A DNA stretch of 64,000 nucleotides from Pedobacter miscanthi (GTDB lineage Bacteria; Bacteroidota; Bacteroidia; Sphingobacteriales; Sphingobacteriaceae): positions 183,418-247,417 of the forward strand of contig NZ_QNQU01000008.1 in NCBI RefSeq assembly GCF_003315595.1, written 5' to 3'. This document shows positions 49,903 through 59,190 of this stretch, in pieces. The notes below the pieces were generated by a model, which saw nothing but the letters and a program-made list of their open reading frames with translations, ran no database searches and had not been told where the DNA came from. The stretch's first letter is position 1; the number at the start of each line of letters is the position of its first letter. Both the position numbers and the translations under genes were made by a program.

Positions 49903-51120
49903 ATGCAAAGCAAACCCATCGCTGCTAAAAGGCAGTGGCTCTTTATCCGGAATGTAATCTTTTTTACCTTCACCTCCTTTGGTGGCGCGCAGGCACACCT
50001 GGCATTATTATTAAAATATTTTGTTCAAAGTACAAAGTTTATCTCAGAAGAAGAACTTTTGGAGCTTAATGCGCTTGCACAGGTATTACCCGGACCGGCA
50101 TCTACGCAAACATTGGTAGGCATAGCCTGGAAAGTAGGTAAACTAAAACTGGCCATCATTACCTTTCTGATCTGGATTTTACCAACTGCGGCAATTATGA
50201 CCTTTGCAGCCATTAGTTATGCCTTGCTTGATCAGAAACAGAAGTTTAATGATATTTTAGAATACATCCAGCCCATAGCTTTGGGTATTGTTGCTTACGG
50301 TGCATGGAAATTGGGAAGAAAGGTTTTATCCTCGCAGGTATCAATCTTTCTCGCCATTGCATCTGTAATTATCACTTTGGTTTTGAGAAATGCTTATGTT
50401 TTCCCACTGTCGATTTTGATTGGCGGTATGATTTCATCCGCTATAGAAACGCCAAAGGAAGAAACCGAACTAAGGGTTAAACTTTTTTCGAATATCAATC
50501 CTAAAAAACTGATTTACTTTTTGGGCGCTTTACTCTTGTTTGCATTGGTTGGTGCCATTATTAACAGAACATCTCCTTTTAGTCTGCCTATCCGTTTACT
50601 GGAAAACTTTTACCGTAACGGTATCCTGGTATTTGGTGGCGGACAGGTTTTAGTTCCTTTGATGTTTACCGAGTTTGTAGAGATGAAACATTATTTGCCA
50701 TCATCCGGTTTTTTATCTGGTTTTGCCCTGCAACAGGCTTTGCCCGGACCTACATTTTCATTCACCAGTTATCTTGGTGCCTTGAGTATGAAAAATTTCG
50801 GTTATGGTTTATGGGGGCAGATTTTAGGAGGATTAATCGGGGTAATCGGCATCAATTTACCGGGATTAATCCTCGTATTATTTATTGTTCCTTTCTGGGA
50901 TGACCTGAAAAAGATTTCGAGGATTCGCCATAGTCTTTCTGGCATCAATGCCGTAAGTGTGGGTTTTATTATTGCTGCATTTGTACTTTTATTAATCCCG
51001 ATGGGCTTTAACTGGCTGTTTTTGGGGATTATGTTAGCTACCTTTTTACTGCTTAATTTTACAAAAGTAAGTCCGCCTATTATTGTTTTGGCTGGAATTT
51101 TACTTGCTTACATTTTTTAA
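49903..51120 (+). CDS. chrA: chromate efflux transporter ChrA
   Basis: 405-aa membrane protein with two CHR domains, the long-chain type. The FTFTSFGGAQAHLALL and VLPGPASTQTLVGIAWKVG motifs open the first half; FGGGQVLVPLM and QQALPGPTFSFTSYLGAL open the second. About ten membrane helices. It expels chromate (and may also take sulfate), giving chromate resistance; the actual substrate in this organism is unproven. No ChrB-like regulator is adjacent. Confidence 0.88.
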   Translation: MQSKPIAAKRQWLFIRNVIFFTFTSFGGAQAHLALLLKYFVQSTKFISEEELLELNALAQVLPGPASTQTLVGIAWKVGKLKLAIITFLIWILPTAAIMTFAAISYALLDQKQKFNDILEYIQPIALGIVAYGAWKLGRKVLSSQVSIFLAIASVIITLVLRNAYVFPLSILIGGMISSAIETPKEETELRVKLFSNINPKKLIYFLGALLLFALVGAIINRTSPFSLPIRLLENFYRNGILVFGGGQVLVPLMFTEFVEMKHYLPSSGFLSGFALQQALPGPTFSFTSYLGALSMKNFGYGLWGQILGGLIGVIGINLPGLILVLFIVPFWDDLKKISRIRHSLSGINAVSVGFIIAAFVLLLIPMGFNWLFLGIMLATFLLLNFTKVSPPIIVLAGILLAYIF

Positions 51121-51160
51121 TTATTCCTTAGCTGGTTTTTTATTAAAGAAGATTTAGTTA

Positions 51161-51168
51161 TATCTTCG
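51161..51168 (+). promoter_or_regulatory. possible -7 element of the porin-like gene
   Basis: TATCTTCG at 51161-51168 resembles the TAnnTTTG element; the ATG follows 26 bp later. The -33 TTTG counterpart is only weak (TTTT). Confidence 0.3.
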
Positions 51169-51193
51169 GCAAATTTTAAAATCAGATAAATTT

Positions 51194-51811
51194 ATGAGGA
51201 AACTATTAACGCTTCTATTATTAAGCGGGCTTGGGGTAACTGCCCATGCCCAGGAAAAGAACAGTTTTGAGCTAGGCTTGCATGTGGGCTATAATGCAGC
51301 TACGGTATCTACCAGTAATCAAACCAATAGTGATTTCAGGAGTGGCTTTAATCTAACCGCTGTAGGTGATTATTTCTTTTCAGACAGGTGGAGTATCAAA
51401 GCTAAAATCGGTTATGACCAAAAGGGCTGGGATAACGGTTATTTAATAAATTTAGATAATGGGCAAACTTTTAATACCAATTACGAGATTAACTACCTCA
51501 CTATTCCGGTAATGGCCAACTGGCATTTTGGAAAGAAAAGAAACTGGTATTTAAACTTTGGACCTTATTTTGGTATTTTATTGGATGCGAAGGAAACAAA
51601 ATTCAATACAGATCTAAAAGATTTTATACACAACAGGGATATCGGTGTTGATTTGGGTATTGGTGTGAAATTACCAATAGCAAATAAATTAAAAGTATTA
51701 CTGGAGGTTGATGGTCAATCGGGTATTACTGATTTGTTTAAACAAAATCAGGGATATAGGATTAGAACAGGAAGATCAAGCGTTAATGCTGGTCTACTTT
51801 ATAATTTGTAG
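51194..51811 (+). CDS. porin-family outer-membrane beta-barrel protein (PorT-like)
   Basis: 205 aa. Signal peptide about 1-20 (LLLLSGLGVTAHAQ). The barrel strands include FELGLHVGYNAATVS, FRSGFNLTAVGDYFFSDRWSIKAKIGYDQKGW, YLTIPVMANWHFG and WYLNFGPYFGILLDAKE, the pattern of the PorT/outer_membrane_beta-barrel 13 group. A PorT homologue would serve type IX secretion, but this generic group is large, so the role is unknown. It is followed by a strong terminator; convergent with dnaB. Confidence 0.85.
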   Translation: MRKLLTLLLLSGLGVTAHAQEKNSFELGLHVGYNAATVSTSNQTNSDFRSGFNLTAVGDYFFSDRWSIKAKIGYDQKGWDNGYLINLDNGQTFNTNYEINYLTIPVMANWHFGKKRNWYLNFGPYFGILLDAKETKFNTDLKDFIHNRDIGVDLGIGVKLPIANKLKVLLEVDGQSGITDLFKQNQGYRIRTGRSSVNAGLLYNL

Positions 51812-51826
51812 GAAATTCCATTAAAT

Positions 51827-51860
51827 AAAAAATGTCCCGATTTTCATCGGGACATTTTTT
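51827..51860. terminator. bidirectional terminator between the porin-like gene and dnaB
   Basis: AAAAAATGTCCCGA - TTTTCA - TCGGGACATTTTTT, 14-bp perfect stem serving both convergent genes. Confidence 0.9.
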
Positions 51861-51878
51861 ATTATAAATCTATTTTTA

Positions 51879-53441
51879 TTAAAACGGTGGATCGTCATCA
51901 TTATAATCGTCCATTTTGGAAGGACGGATAATTACGTTGCTCTGTTTTTCAAAATCCTGTGAAGGGTACATTCCAGCAGAAGGATCAGCAGCGAACGAAT
52001 TTGGCGGTGCATTAAAATCATCTTCAAGATCCTGGAATTTAACAAATTTACCTACGAATTTAAGTGGTACAATTCCGGTTTCACCGTTACGGTGTTTTGC
52101 AATGATTACCTCACCGATACCCGCCTGCGATCTTCCCTGTTCATCTTCAGTAATACCATAATATTCAGGACGGTAAAGGAACAATACCATATCCGCATCC
52201 TGCTCAATAGATCCCGATTCACGCAAATCGGATAACATCGGCCTTTTTCCCTGTAAACCCGGTCTGCTCTCCACCGCACGACTTAACTGCGAAAGTGCAA
52301 GTACGGGAACATCGAGCTCTTTTGCTACTGATTTTAGTGCCCTCGAGATACTACCGATTTCCTGCTCACGGTTACCACCACCTTTTCCTTCGCCCTTACC
52401 ATGCATTAACTGCAAGTAATCGACAATTACCAACTGGATATCGTACTGCGATTTTAACCTACGGCATTTTGCCCTGAATTCGAATATATTTAGTGCCGGG
52501 GTATCATCAATTAACAGGGGAGCTTCGGTTAAGCGGCCAATTTTACTGTGCAACTGTTGCCATTCCCATTCCTGTAAATTTCCTTTCCTGATTTTTTCCT
52601 GCTCAATTTCGGCTTCCCCGGAAATTAAACGATTCACCAACTGAACAGACGACATCTCGAGTGAAAATACTACGGTTGGCTTTGCAAAATCAACTGTGGC
52701 ATTACGCGCACAGGTAAGTACGAATGCCGTTTTTCCCATCGCCGGACGGGCCGCGATAATTACCAAATCCTGTTTTTGCCAGCCACCGGTAATCCGATCT
52801 AACCCGGTAAAACCCGTAGGTACACCCGTTAAACCATCTGTTTTGGTACGGAGTTCTTCGAGTGTGGCTAAAGATTGCTTAATGATATCGTCCATTTTCT
52901 GGGTATCTCTACGCAAGTTGTTCTGGGCAATCTCAAAAAGTCCTTTTTCGGCCTGATCCAATAAGTCGAAAATATCTGTAGTATCTTCATAAGCATTGGT
53001 AATAATTTCGGTCGAAATCCTGATCAGTTCACGCTGGATGTATTTTTGGGAAATAATCCTGGCATGGAATTCAATATTGGCTGCCGATGCAACACGGTTG
53101 GTTAAGTGAGTAATGTAATAGGCACCGCCTACCATTTCTAACGAGCCCATGGTACGCAACTCGGCAGTTACGGTTAAAATATCTACAGGTTTCGATTTCT
53201 GGAATAAAATATGGATGGCTTCAAAAATCTTTTGATGTGCATCATTATAGAATACTTCAGGCTTTAAAACATCAATTACCGCAGATAACGCATCTTTTTC
53301 GAGCATCAATGCACCTAAAACGGCTTCTTCAAGGTCTAATGCCTGTGGTGGGATCTTCCCCTGTGAACTGATTGTATTACTTAACCTGCTTTTTCTAGCA
53401 GTCATACTGTTCTTTCCGCCTTGTTCATTATCGATACTCAT
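51879..53441 (-). CDS. dnaB: replicative DNA helicase DnaB
   Basis: 520 aa; the hexameric 5'-3' helicase that unwinds the replication fork. The N-terminal domain (LDLEEAVLGALMLEKDALSAV) is followed by the linker helix and the RecA-like domain with Walker A ARPAMGKTAFVL, Walker B QLVIVDYLQLMHG and the later SQLSRAVESR motif. The open frame runs straight through these motifs, so there is no intein. The C-terminal tail is Asp/Asn-rich. It is monocistronic here and divergent from rlmB, with a 200-bp gap. Confidence 0.96.
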   Translation of the reverse strand: MSIDNEQGGKNSMTARKSRLSNTISSQGKIPPQALDLEEAVLGALMLEKDALSAVIDVLKPEVFYNDAHQKIFEAIHILFQKSKPVDILTVTAELRTMGSLEMVGGAYYITHLTNRVASAANIEFHARIISQKYIQRELIRISTEIITNAYEDTTDIFDLLDQAEKGLFEIAQNNLRRDTQKMDDIIKQSLATLEELRTKTDGLTGVPTGFTGLDRITGGWQKQDLVIIAARPAMGKTAFVLTCARNATVDFAKPTVVFSLEMSSVQLVNRLISGEAEIEQEKIRKGNLQEWEWQQLHSKIGRLTEAPLLIDDTPALNIFEFRAKCRRLKSQYDIQLVIVDYLQLMHGKGEGKGGGNREQEIGSISRALKSVAKELDVPVLALSQLSRAVESRPGLQGKRPMLSDLRESGSIEQDADMVLFLYRPEYYGITEDEQGRSQAGIGEVIIAKHRNGETGIVPLKFVGKFVKFQDLEDDFNAPPNSFAADPSAGMYPSQDFEKQSNVIIRPSKMDDYNDDDPPF

Positions 53442-53592
53442 AGCACAAAAGTAAACAAAAGTTGAGCGGATTGTTTGAATTAGTTCCTACATGTTGTTAA
53501 CAAATTGATTTTGGCCAGATTAGATTTTTAAGGGCTTTTTGCCCGATCGTTAAAATTTTTAAACAATTAAATGTTAATAAGGAGAATATAGA

Positions 53593-53624
53593 TTAGGGCT
53601 AAAACATTTATTTGAATACTTTTG
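53593..53624 (+). promoter_or_regulatory. probable promoter of rlmB
   Basis: TACTTTTG at 53617-53624 is a perfect TAnnTTTG element; TTAG at 53593-53596 stands where TTTG is expected, 20 bp upstream. The ATG is 18 bp beyond. Confidence 0.45.
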
Positions 53625-53641
53625 CCTAACAATTTCAAAAC

Positions 53642-54409
53642 ATGGATAATTTTAGAAGACCGCAACGCGCAAAAGAGAATAACGAGTTTATATTTGGCAT
53701 CAGGGCCGTAATAGAAGCCGTTAAAGCTGGAAGAGATATTGAGACTATTTACCAGCAACGCGGTTTGGGCGGAGAATTGTTTCTGGAATTAAAAGCACTT
53801 CTAAAAGACACGTTGATCCCTTTAAATTCAGTTCCGGTTGAGAAATTGAACCGGATGTCGCAGAAAAACCATCAGGGAGTAATTGCGGTAATTTCACCAA
53901 TTACCTATCAGAATATTGAAGATATCATACCAACAATTTTCGAAAAAGGAGAGGTGCCATTAATTTTGGTTCTGGATAGTGTAACCGATGTTCGTAACAT
54001 GGGCGCAATTGCCCGTACGGCTGCCTGTGTAGGTGTTCATGCTATTGTAGTGCCTTTAAAAAATGCCGCTCAGATTAATGCCGATGCGATAAAAACATCT
54101 GCCGGGGCTTTATTCAGCATTCCGATCTGCCGTCATGCCAATTTGCATAAAACCTGTCTGTTTTTACAGGAAAGCGGTTTGCAGATTGTAGCCTGTACCG
54201 AAAAAACAAATGATTTTATTTATGCGCCCGATTATACCATGCCAACGGCAATTGTAATGGGATCAGAAGATGAAGGGATTTCTAACGAACTTTTACGTGT
54301 GGCCGATCACCTGGCTAAAATACCAATGGCAGGTAAAATTGAGTCGCTTAATGTTTCGGTTGCTGCTGGTGTAATTTTGTACGAAGCCATCAGACAAAGG
54401 GGGATGTAA
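53642..54409 (+). CDS. rlmB: 23S rRNA (guanosine-2'-O)-methyltransferase RlmB
   Basis: 255-aa SpoU-family methyltransferase. It has an N-terminal substrate-binding part (NEFIFGIRAVIEAVKAGRDI) and the SpoU knot motifs: LVLDSVTDVRNMGAIARTA, AIVMGSEDEGIS and KIPMAGKIESLNVSVAAGVILYE. RlmB methylates G2251 of 23S rRNA in the peptidyl-transferase centre. In the family SAM binds in the deep trefoil knot formed by the last two motifs. Start ATG 53642; downstream spacer is repeat-rich. Confidence 0.93.
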   Translation: MDNFRRPQRAKENNEFIFGIRAVIEAVKAGRDIETIYQQRGLGGELFLELKALLKDTLIPLNSVPVEKLNRMSQKNHQGVIAVISPITYQNIEDIIPTIFEKGEVPLILVLDSVTDVRNMGAIARTAACVGVHAIVVPLKNAAQINADAIKTSAGALFSIPICRHANLHKTCLFLQESGLQIVACTEKTNDFIYAPDYTMPTAIVMGSEDEGISNELLRVADHLAKIPMAGKIESLNVSVAAGVILYEAIRQRGM

Positions 54410-54711
54410 AATGGAAGATGTAAGACGGATGATGGAAGTCGCAATATCCAATCTTCAATGACCAATAGCGAGTTCGTTAGAAAAAATTATCGATAAACCT
54501 TAATGCCCTTAATTTCTTAATGGTCAGATTATTGAATATGCAAAATGTAAGAGAAAAGATGGATAATGGTATTAAAACGCATAAAAAATCCATGTAATCA
54601 TCTAATCTATGCAATCACCCGCGAAGCGAAAAAAGGCATAAAATAGAAAATGTAAGATGGATAATCTGCAACTACGCTACATCATCCATCTTACATCTCA
54701 CCTCATCCATT
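54410..54711. repeat. 302-bp repeat-rich spacer between rlmB and manC
   Basis: Contains GATGTAAGACGGATGATGG at the start, GTAAGATGGATAAT at about 54652 and the inverted CATCATCCATCTTACATC at about 54682. The 54508-54527 block matches 7311-7330 in reverse and AAATTATCGATAAACC matches the 7547 region. Similar GTAAGATGGATGATG text recurs at 59069-59190. No gene is seen. Confidence 0.6.
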
Positions 54712-55803
54712 CTAAATAAATTTATTGCCGAAACGTGATTTAACTTCTGCAACAAATTCTTTAACCCGCTGTTCTTCGTTACGTGGGCAGATCATCAGCA
54801 TATTATTGTTCTCTACCACAATATAATCGTGCAGTCCTTGTAAAATCACCAATTTATCTTTCGGCACGTTAACCATACAGTTAGACGAATCGAACATGAT
54901 TACCTGTTCTGAAGGAATAACCGCATTACCAACGTAATCTTTCTCGGCCATTTCGTAAATAGAAGCCCAGGTGCCTAGGTCCGACCATCCAAAATCAGAA
55001 GGCAATACATATACATTCTCTGCTTTTTCCATAATTCCGAAATCAATCGAAATATTGGTGCATTGGAAATAAGCGTTATTGATAAATTCTTTTTCGCCGG
55101 CACCATTCAGTTCTGATCTACCGATATTAAATATCTCGTACATATCAGGCAAATGCTTTTCAAAAGCACTTAAAATCGCTTTGGCCGACCAGATAAATAT
55201 GCCTGCATTCCAAAGGAAATCGCCGCTTTGTAAAAATGATTTGGCCAGCTCCAGATTTGGTTTTTCGGTAAAAGTTTTAACCTTATGCAGGTCGGTATCG
55301 GTATTAAGCACATAATCAGTATGCTGGATATACCCATAGCCGGTATCCGGACGGTTGGGTTTAATGCCCAGCGTGATTAAACAATCGTTTTTAGAAGCTG
55401 CATCCAGTGATTGCTCAATCGATTCTACAAAACCATCAATATTGGCAATGGTATGATCGGAAGGCGCTACAACAATCGTTGCATTAGGATTTAACTGGGC
55501 AATTTTTAAACTTCCATAAGCAATACAAGGTGCTGTATTCCTCATTAAAGGCTCTGCCAAAATCTGGTTATCCGATAGTTGAGGTAACTGTTCTTTAATT
55601 AAATCCGAGTATATTTCGTTGGTAACGATAAATATATTTTCTGGTGGACAGATATTTAAAAATCTTTCGTAAGTGCTCTGAATAAGGGTTTTGCCTACAC
55701 CAAAAAAATCGATAAACTGTTTTGGATATTCTGTTCTGCTTACTGGCCAAAAGCGGCTTCCGACGCCGCCAGCCATAATTAATGCATAATAATTTTTATT
55801 CAT
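54712..55803 (-). CDS. manC: mannose-1-phosphate guanylyltransferase
   Basis: 363 aa, the single-domain form without isomerase. MAGGVGSRFWPVSR and the PKQF pyrophosphorylase motif open the protein; VVAPSDHTI and FTEKPNLELAKSFL follow, and the left-handed beta-helix end contains GLHDYIVVENNNMLMIC. It makes GDP-mannose from mannose-1-phosphate and GTP for glycoprotein, O-antigen or capsule. It is 15 bp downstream of kdsD on the same strand, suggesting an operon (kdsD-manC). Confidence 0.94.
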   Translation of the reverse strand: MNKNYYALIMAGGVGSRFWPVSRTEYPKQFIDFFGVGKTLIQSTYERFLNICPPENIFIVTNEIYSDLIKEQLPQLSDNQILAEPLMRNTAPCIAYGSLKIAQLNPNATIVVAPSDHTIANIDGFVESIEQSLDAASKNDCLITLGIKPNRPDTGYGYIQHTDYVLNTDTDLHKVKTFTEKPNLELAKSFLQSGDFLWNAGIFIWSAKAILSAFEKHLPDMYEIFNIGRSELNGAGEKEFINNAYFQCTNISIDFGIMEKAENVYVLPSDFGWSDLGTWASIYEMAEKDYVGNAVIPSEQVIMFDSSNCMVNVPKDKLVILQGLHDYIVVENNNMLMICPRNEEQRVKEFVAEVKSRFGNKFI

Positions 55804-55818
55804 TTTTTATTTTAAAAA

Positions 55819-56787
55819 TTACACTATGCCTTCGTTGAGGAGATCGTGTAAATGGATAATGCCAAAGTAAGTATTTTGTTCTAGAACTAACAACTGGGTA
55901 ATGTTATTTTGTTTAATTATATCTAAAGCTTCAACTGCCAAAGCATCAAATTGAATACTTTTTGGCGTTCTGCCCATAATGTCTTCCGCTTTTAAACCAG
56001 CTATAGAATCGTTGTTTTCCAGCATCCTTCTAATATCACCGTCGGTAATTACACCCAATACCTGGTTAGCTGCATCAACAACAGCAACAGCACCCAAACG
56101 GTTTTTACTAATTTCAATCAGTACATCCTTTACCGATGCCGATGGAGAAATAGAGGGTTTTTCGTTCGATAATGCCAAATCCCGGGCTTTTAAATAAAGT
56201 TTTTTACCGAGAGAGCCACCCGGGTGGTATTTTGCAAAATCAGCTTCGTTAAATTCCCTGCACTCTAACAGGCAAATGGCCAATGCATCGCCAAGGGCCA
56301 ATTGTGCTGTTGTACTGGTTGTGGGTGCTAGATTATGCGGACAAGCTTCTTTTTCGAATGAAGTGTTTAAGATCAGGTCGGCCTGTTCTGCCAGAAAAGA
56401 ATTTAACTCACCAACCATACCGATTAACAGATTGTTGGATGTTTTAAGCAGCGGAACCAGAACCTTAATTTCGGGTGTATTTCCGCTTTTCGACAGGCAG
56501 ATCACAATATCATCCACCTGGATCATACCCAAATCGCCATGAATGGCATCGGCAGCATGCATAAAAATAGCCGGCGTGCCTGTTGAATTAAAAGTAGCCA
56601 CCATTTTTTGGGCAATAATGGCACTTTTTCCTATACCTGTTACAATTACACGTCCTTTACCCTCCAAAATGCTCAGCACGATTTTTTCAAAATCGTTATT
56701 GATATTTCTGGCAACATTTAATATTGCTGCTGCTTCGAGCTCTAAAGTGCTTATAGCCGACTGAATTATTGATTTTTTACTTTTCAA
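55819..56787 (-). CDS. kdsD: arabinose-5-phosphate isomerase, KpsF/GutQ type (SIS plus CBS)
   Basis: 322 aa. The SIS domain (about 35-175) has GTGKSAIIAQKMVATFNSTG and HAADAIHGDLGMI. The two CBS motifs (about 205-320) have SASVKDVLIEISKNRLGAVAVVD, DGDIRRML and LLVLEQNTYFGIIHLHDLL. It interconverts ribulose- and arabinose-5-phosphate, the first committed step to KDO of LPS or capsule. It is first of a minus-strand pair with manC and divergent from recQ by 91 bp; kdsA (next KDO step) lies beyond recQ. Confidence 0.93.
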   Translation of the reverse strand: MKSKKSIIQSAISTLELEAAAILNVARNINNDFEKIVLSILEGKGRVIVTGIGKSAIIAQKMVATFNSTGTPAIFMHAADAIHGDLGMIQVDDIVICLSKSGNTPEIKVLVPLLKTSNNLLIGMVGELNSFLAEQADLILNTSFEKEACPHNLAPTTSTTAQLALGDALAICLLECREFNEADFAKYHPGGSLGKKLYLKARDLALSNEKPSISPSASVKDVLIEISKNRLGAVAVVDAANQVLGVITDGDIRRMLENNDSIAGLKAEDIMGRTPKSIQFDALAVEALDIIKQNNITQLLVLEQNTYFGIIHLHDLLNEGIV

Positions 56788-56878
56788 AGAGAAAATAATT
56801 GTCTGTTAATACTTGAAATTCTTGTAAAATTATGTTATTTTGGATAGAAAAATAGCATCGCATATTTTATTACACAAA

Positions 56879-59068
56879 ATGGACGTGAAAAAGTCGTTAT
56901 TTGATAACCTCCAAAATTTCTTCGGGTTTGATAATTTCAAGGGTGATCAAGAGTCGATCATTACAAATATTTTAGAAGGCAATAATACTTTCGTGATTAT
57001 GCCAACAGGTGGAGGGAAGTCTATTTGCTATCAGTTGCCCGCTTTAATGAGTGAGGGAACAGCAATTGTGATTTCGCCGCTAATCGCATTAATGAAAAAC
57101 CAGGTAGACCAGTTAAGGGCTTTTGGTGGGAATGACAGTATTGCACATTTTCTTAATTCATCCCTAAATAAATCTGAAATTACCCAGGTTAAATCTGATC
57201 TTTTAAGCGGTCAGACCAAATTATTGTATGTTGCACCCGAATCGTTGGCGAAACAGGATAATATTGAATTTTTAAACCTGATTAAAATCTCTTTTGTTGC
57301 CGTTGATGAAGCACATTGTATTTCTGAATGGGGACACGATTTCAGACCGGAATACCGCAAAATCAAGCAGGTTATTGCTGGTTTAGGTAATAATATTCCA
57401 ATTATAGCACTTACCGCTACAGCTACGCCAAAAGTGCAGCAGGATATTATGAAAAACCTGGGGATGACTGAGGCTACGCTGTTCAAATCTTCATTTAACA
57501 GGCCAAACCTGTTTTACGAAATCCGTCCCAAGCGTGATATTACCAAAGAAATCATCAAATACATTAAATCGAATCCGGGCAAATCGGGGATTATTTATTG
57601 CCTCAGCCGTAAAAAAGTAGAGGAAGTTGCCGAAGCCTTAAACCTTAACGGAATCAGTGCTTTGCCTTATCACGCGGGTTTAGATCCCAAAGTGCGGGCC
57701 GAAACGCAGGATAAATTTTTGATGGAAGATGCCGAGGTTATTGTGGCCACCATTGCCTTTGGTATGGGGATCGATAAACCGGATGTACGTTTTGTAATCC
57801 ACCACGATGTGCCAAAGAGTATGGAAGGTTACTACCAGGAAACAGGCAGGGCCGGACGTGATGGTGGGGAAGGTGTATGTATTGCTTTTTACTCGCAAAA
57901 AGATGTAGATAAGCTGGCTAAGTTTATGAAAGATAAACCGGTTTCGGAACGCGAAATTGGTACGCAGATACTAAAAGAAGTAATCGATTATGCTGAGTCT
58001 GGCGTTTGCCGACGTAAGCAGATTCTTCACTATTTTGGCGAAAACTTTAACGAAACTGGCTGTAATTGCATGTGCGATAATTGCAAAAAGCCTAAAAAAC
58101 AGTTTGATGCTGAAAATCAGTTATCCACTTTATTAAAGTTTATAGAAAAATCCGGCGAAAAATTTGACGACGCTCATTTGTTAAACGTTTTTCTGGGTTT
58201 AGAAACCGCTCAAACCATTGCCTACGAGCACAGTAAAGTGCCTGAATTTGGAATTGGTAAGGAAGATGGCGAGTTGATGTGGAAATCAATCATCCGCCAG
58301 GCTGTTTTAAACAACTATCTATATAAGGATATCGATAACTATGGTTTACTAAAATTAACCAAGCAGGGCAGAGATTTTATCGTAAATCCGTACAGCCTTA
58401 AATTTATATTAAACGAGCCGATAGAAAGTGGTGCTGATGACGATGATGATGATGTAAAACAGGGCACCGGCGCTTTAGATACTCATTTGTTATCGCTGCT
58501 TAAAGATCTCCGCAAGAAAATTGCTAAGCAGAAAAGCGTACCACCATTTGTAGTTTTTCAGGATCCGTCTTTAGAGGAAATGTGTACACATTATCCGATT
58601 ACGATGGAAGAACTCCGCCAGATTTCTGGTGTGGGTTCAGGTAAGGCAATGAAATTTGGTACGCCTTTTATCGAGCTGATCAAAAAATATGTCGAGGATA
58701 ACGATATCGAACGCCCGATTGACCTGATTATCAAAACCCAGGCCAATAAATCGCAGATGAAGGTTTCGATTATCCAGAATATCGACAGGCAGATCGGTTT
58801 AGAGGATATTGCTGATTCGAAAGGTATCACCTACGAAGAAATACTCAAAGAAGTCGAATCTATTGTTAACTCCGGTACCAAACTGAACCTGAATTATTTC
58901 ATTGATGAAGTGATTGATGACGATCGTCAGGATGAAGTTTTCGATTATTTCAGGGCTGCTGAAAGCGATTCTATCGACGATGCGCTGAATGAACTCGGCG
59001 AAACAGACTATACCCGCGAAGAAATTCAACTGATGCGGATTAAATTTATGTCAGAACTAGGGAATTGA
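56879..59068 (+). CDS. recQ: ATP-dependent DNA helicase RecQ
   Basis: 729 aa from ATG 56879 (MDVKKSLFDNLQNFFGFDNF); an upstream TTG at 56840 would add 13 residues and is not needed. Walker A MPTGGGKSICYQ, DEAH box VDEAHCISEWGHDFRPEYRKI, ALTATATPKVQ and QETGRAGRDGG are the SF2/RecQ motifs. The zinc/RQC region has CRRKQILHYFGENFNETGCNCMCDNC, and an HRDC domain occupies about 525-600, followed by a C-terminal extension. It unwinds 3'-5' and processes recombination intermediates. Length is normal for Bacteroidetes RecQ. Confidence 0.95.
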   Translation: MDVKKSLFDNLQNFFGFDNFKGDQESIITNILEGNNTFVIMPTGGGKSICYQLPALMSEGTAIVISPLIALMKNQVDQLRAFGGNDSIAHFLNSSLNKSEITQVKSDLLSGQTKLLYVAPESLAKQDNIEFLNLIKISFVAVDEAHCISEWGHDFRPEYRKIKQVIAGLGNNIPIIALTATATPKVQQDIMKNLGMTEATLFKSSFNRPNLFYEIRPKRDITKEIIKYIKSNPGKSGIIYCLSRKKVEEVAEALNLNGISALPYHAGLDPKVRAETQDKFLMEDAEVIVATIAFGMGIDKPDVRFVIHHDVPKSMEGYYQETGRAGRDGGEGVCIAFYSQKDVDKLAKFMKDKPVSEREIGTQILKEVIDYAESGVCRRKQILHYFGENFNETGCNCMCDNCKKPKKQFDAENQLSTLLKFIEKSGEKFDDAHLLNVFLGLETAQTIAYEHSKVPEFGIGKEDGELMWKSIIRQAVLNNYLYKDIDNYGLLKLTKQGRDFIVNPYSLKFILNEPIESGADDDDDDVKQGTGALDTHLLSLLKDLRKKIAKQKSVPPFVVFQDPSLEEMCTHYPITMEELRQISGVGSGKAMKFGTPFIELIKKYVEDNDIERPIDLIIKTQANKSQMKVSIIQNIDRQIGLEDIADSKGITYEEILKEVESIVNSGTKLNLNYFIDEVIDDDRQDEVFDYFRAAESDSIDDALNELGETDYTREEIQLMRIKFMSELGN

Positions 59069-59190
59069 TGTAAGATGGGAGAGGTAAGATGGATGATGTA
59101 TCCGGTTATTTTTCCCATCATGCGTTTCACATTTTCCGTCATCCATTTTCCATAATACATTATTCTTCCATTTTACATCTTCCATTATCC
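59069..59190. repeat. repeat spacer between recQ and kdsA
   Basis: Holds GTAAGATGGGAGAGGTAAGATGGATGATG and the inverse style CATCTTCCATTATCC, the same text style as at 54410-54711. It extends the kdsA reading frame upstream by 34 codons without a plausible protein. Confidence 0.6.

Noticed and set aside
51879..53441. Possible intein in dnaB
   Set aside because: The 520-aa frame has uninterrupted Walker motifs and normal length.
59089..59190. Upstream extension of the KdsA frame
   Set aside because: Consists of repeat text; family proteins start close to MLNYLDKL.
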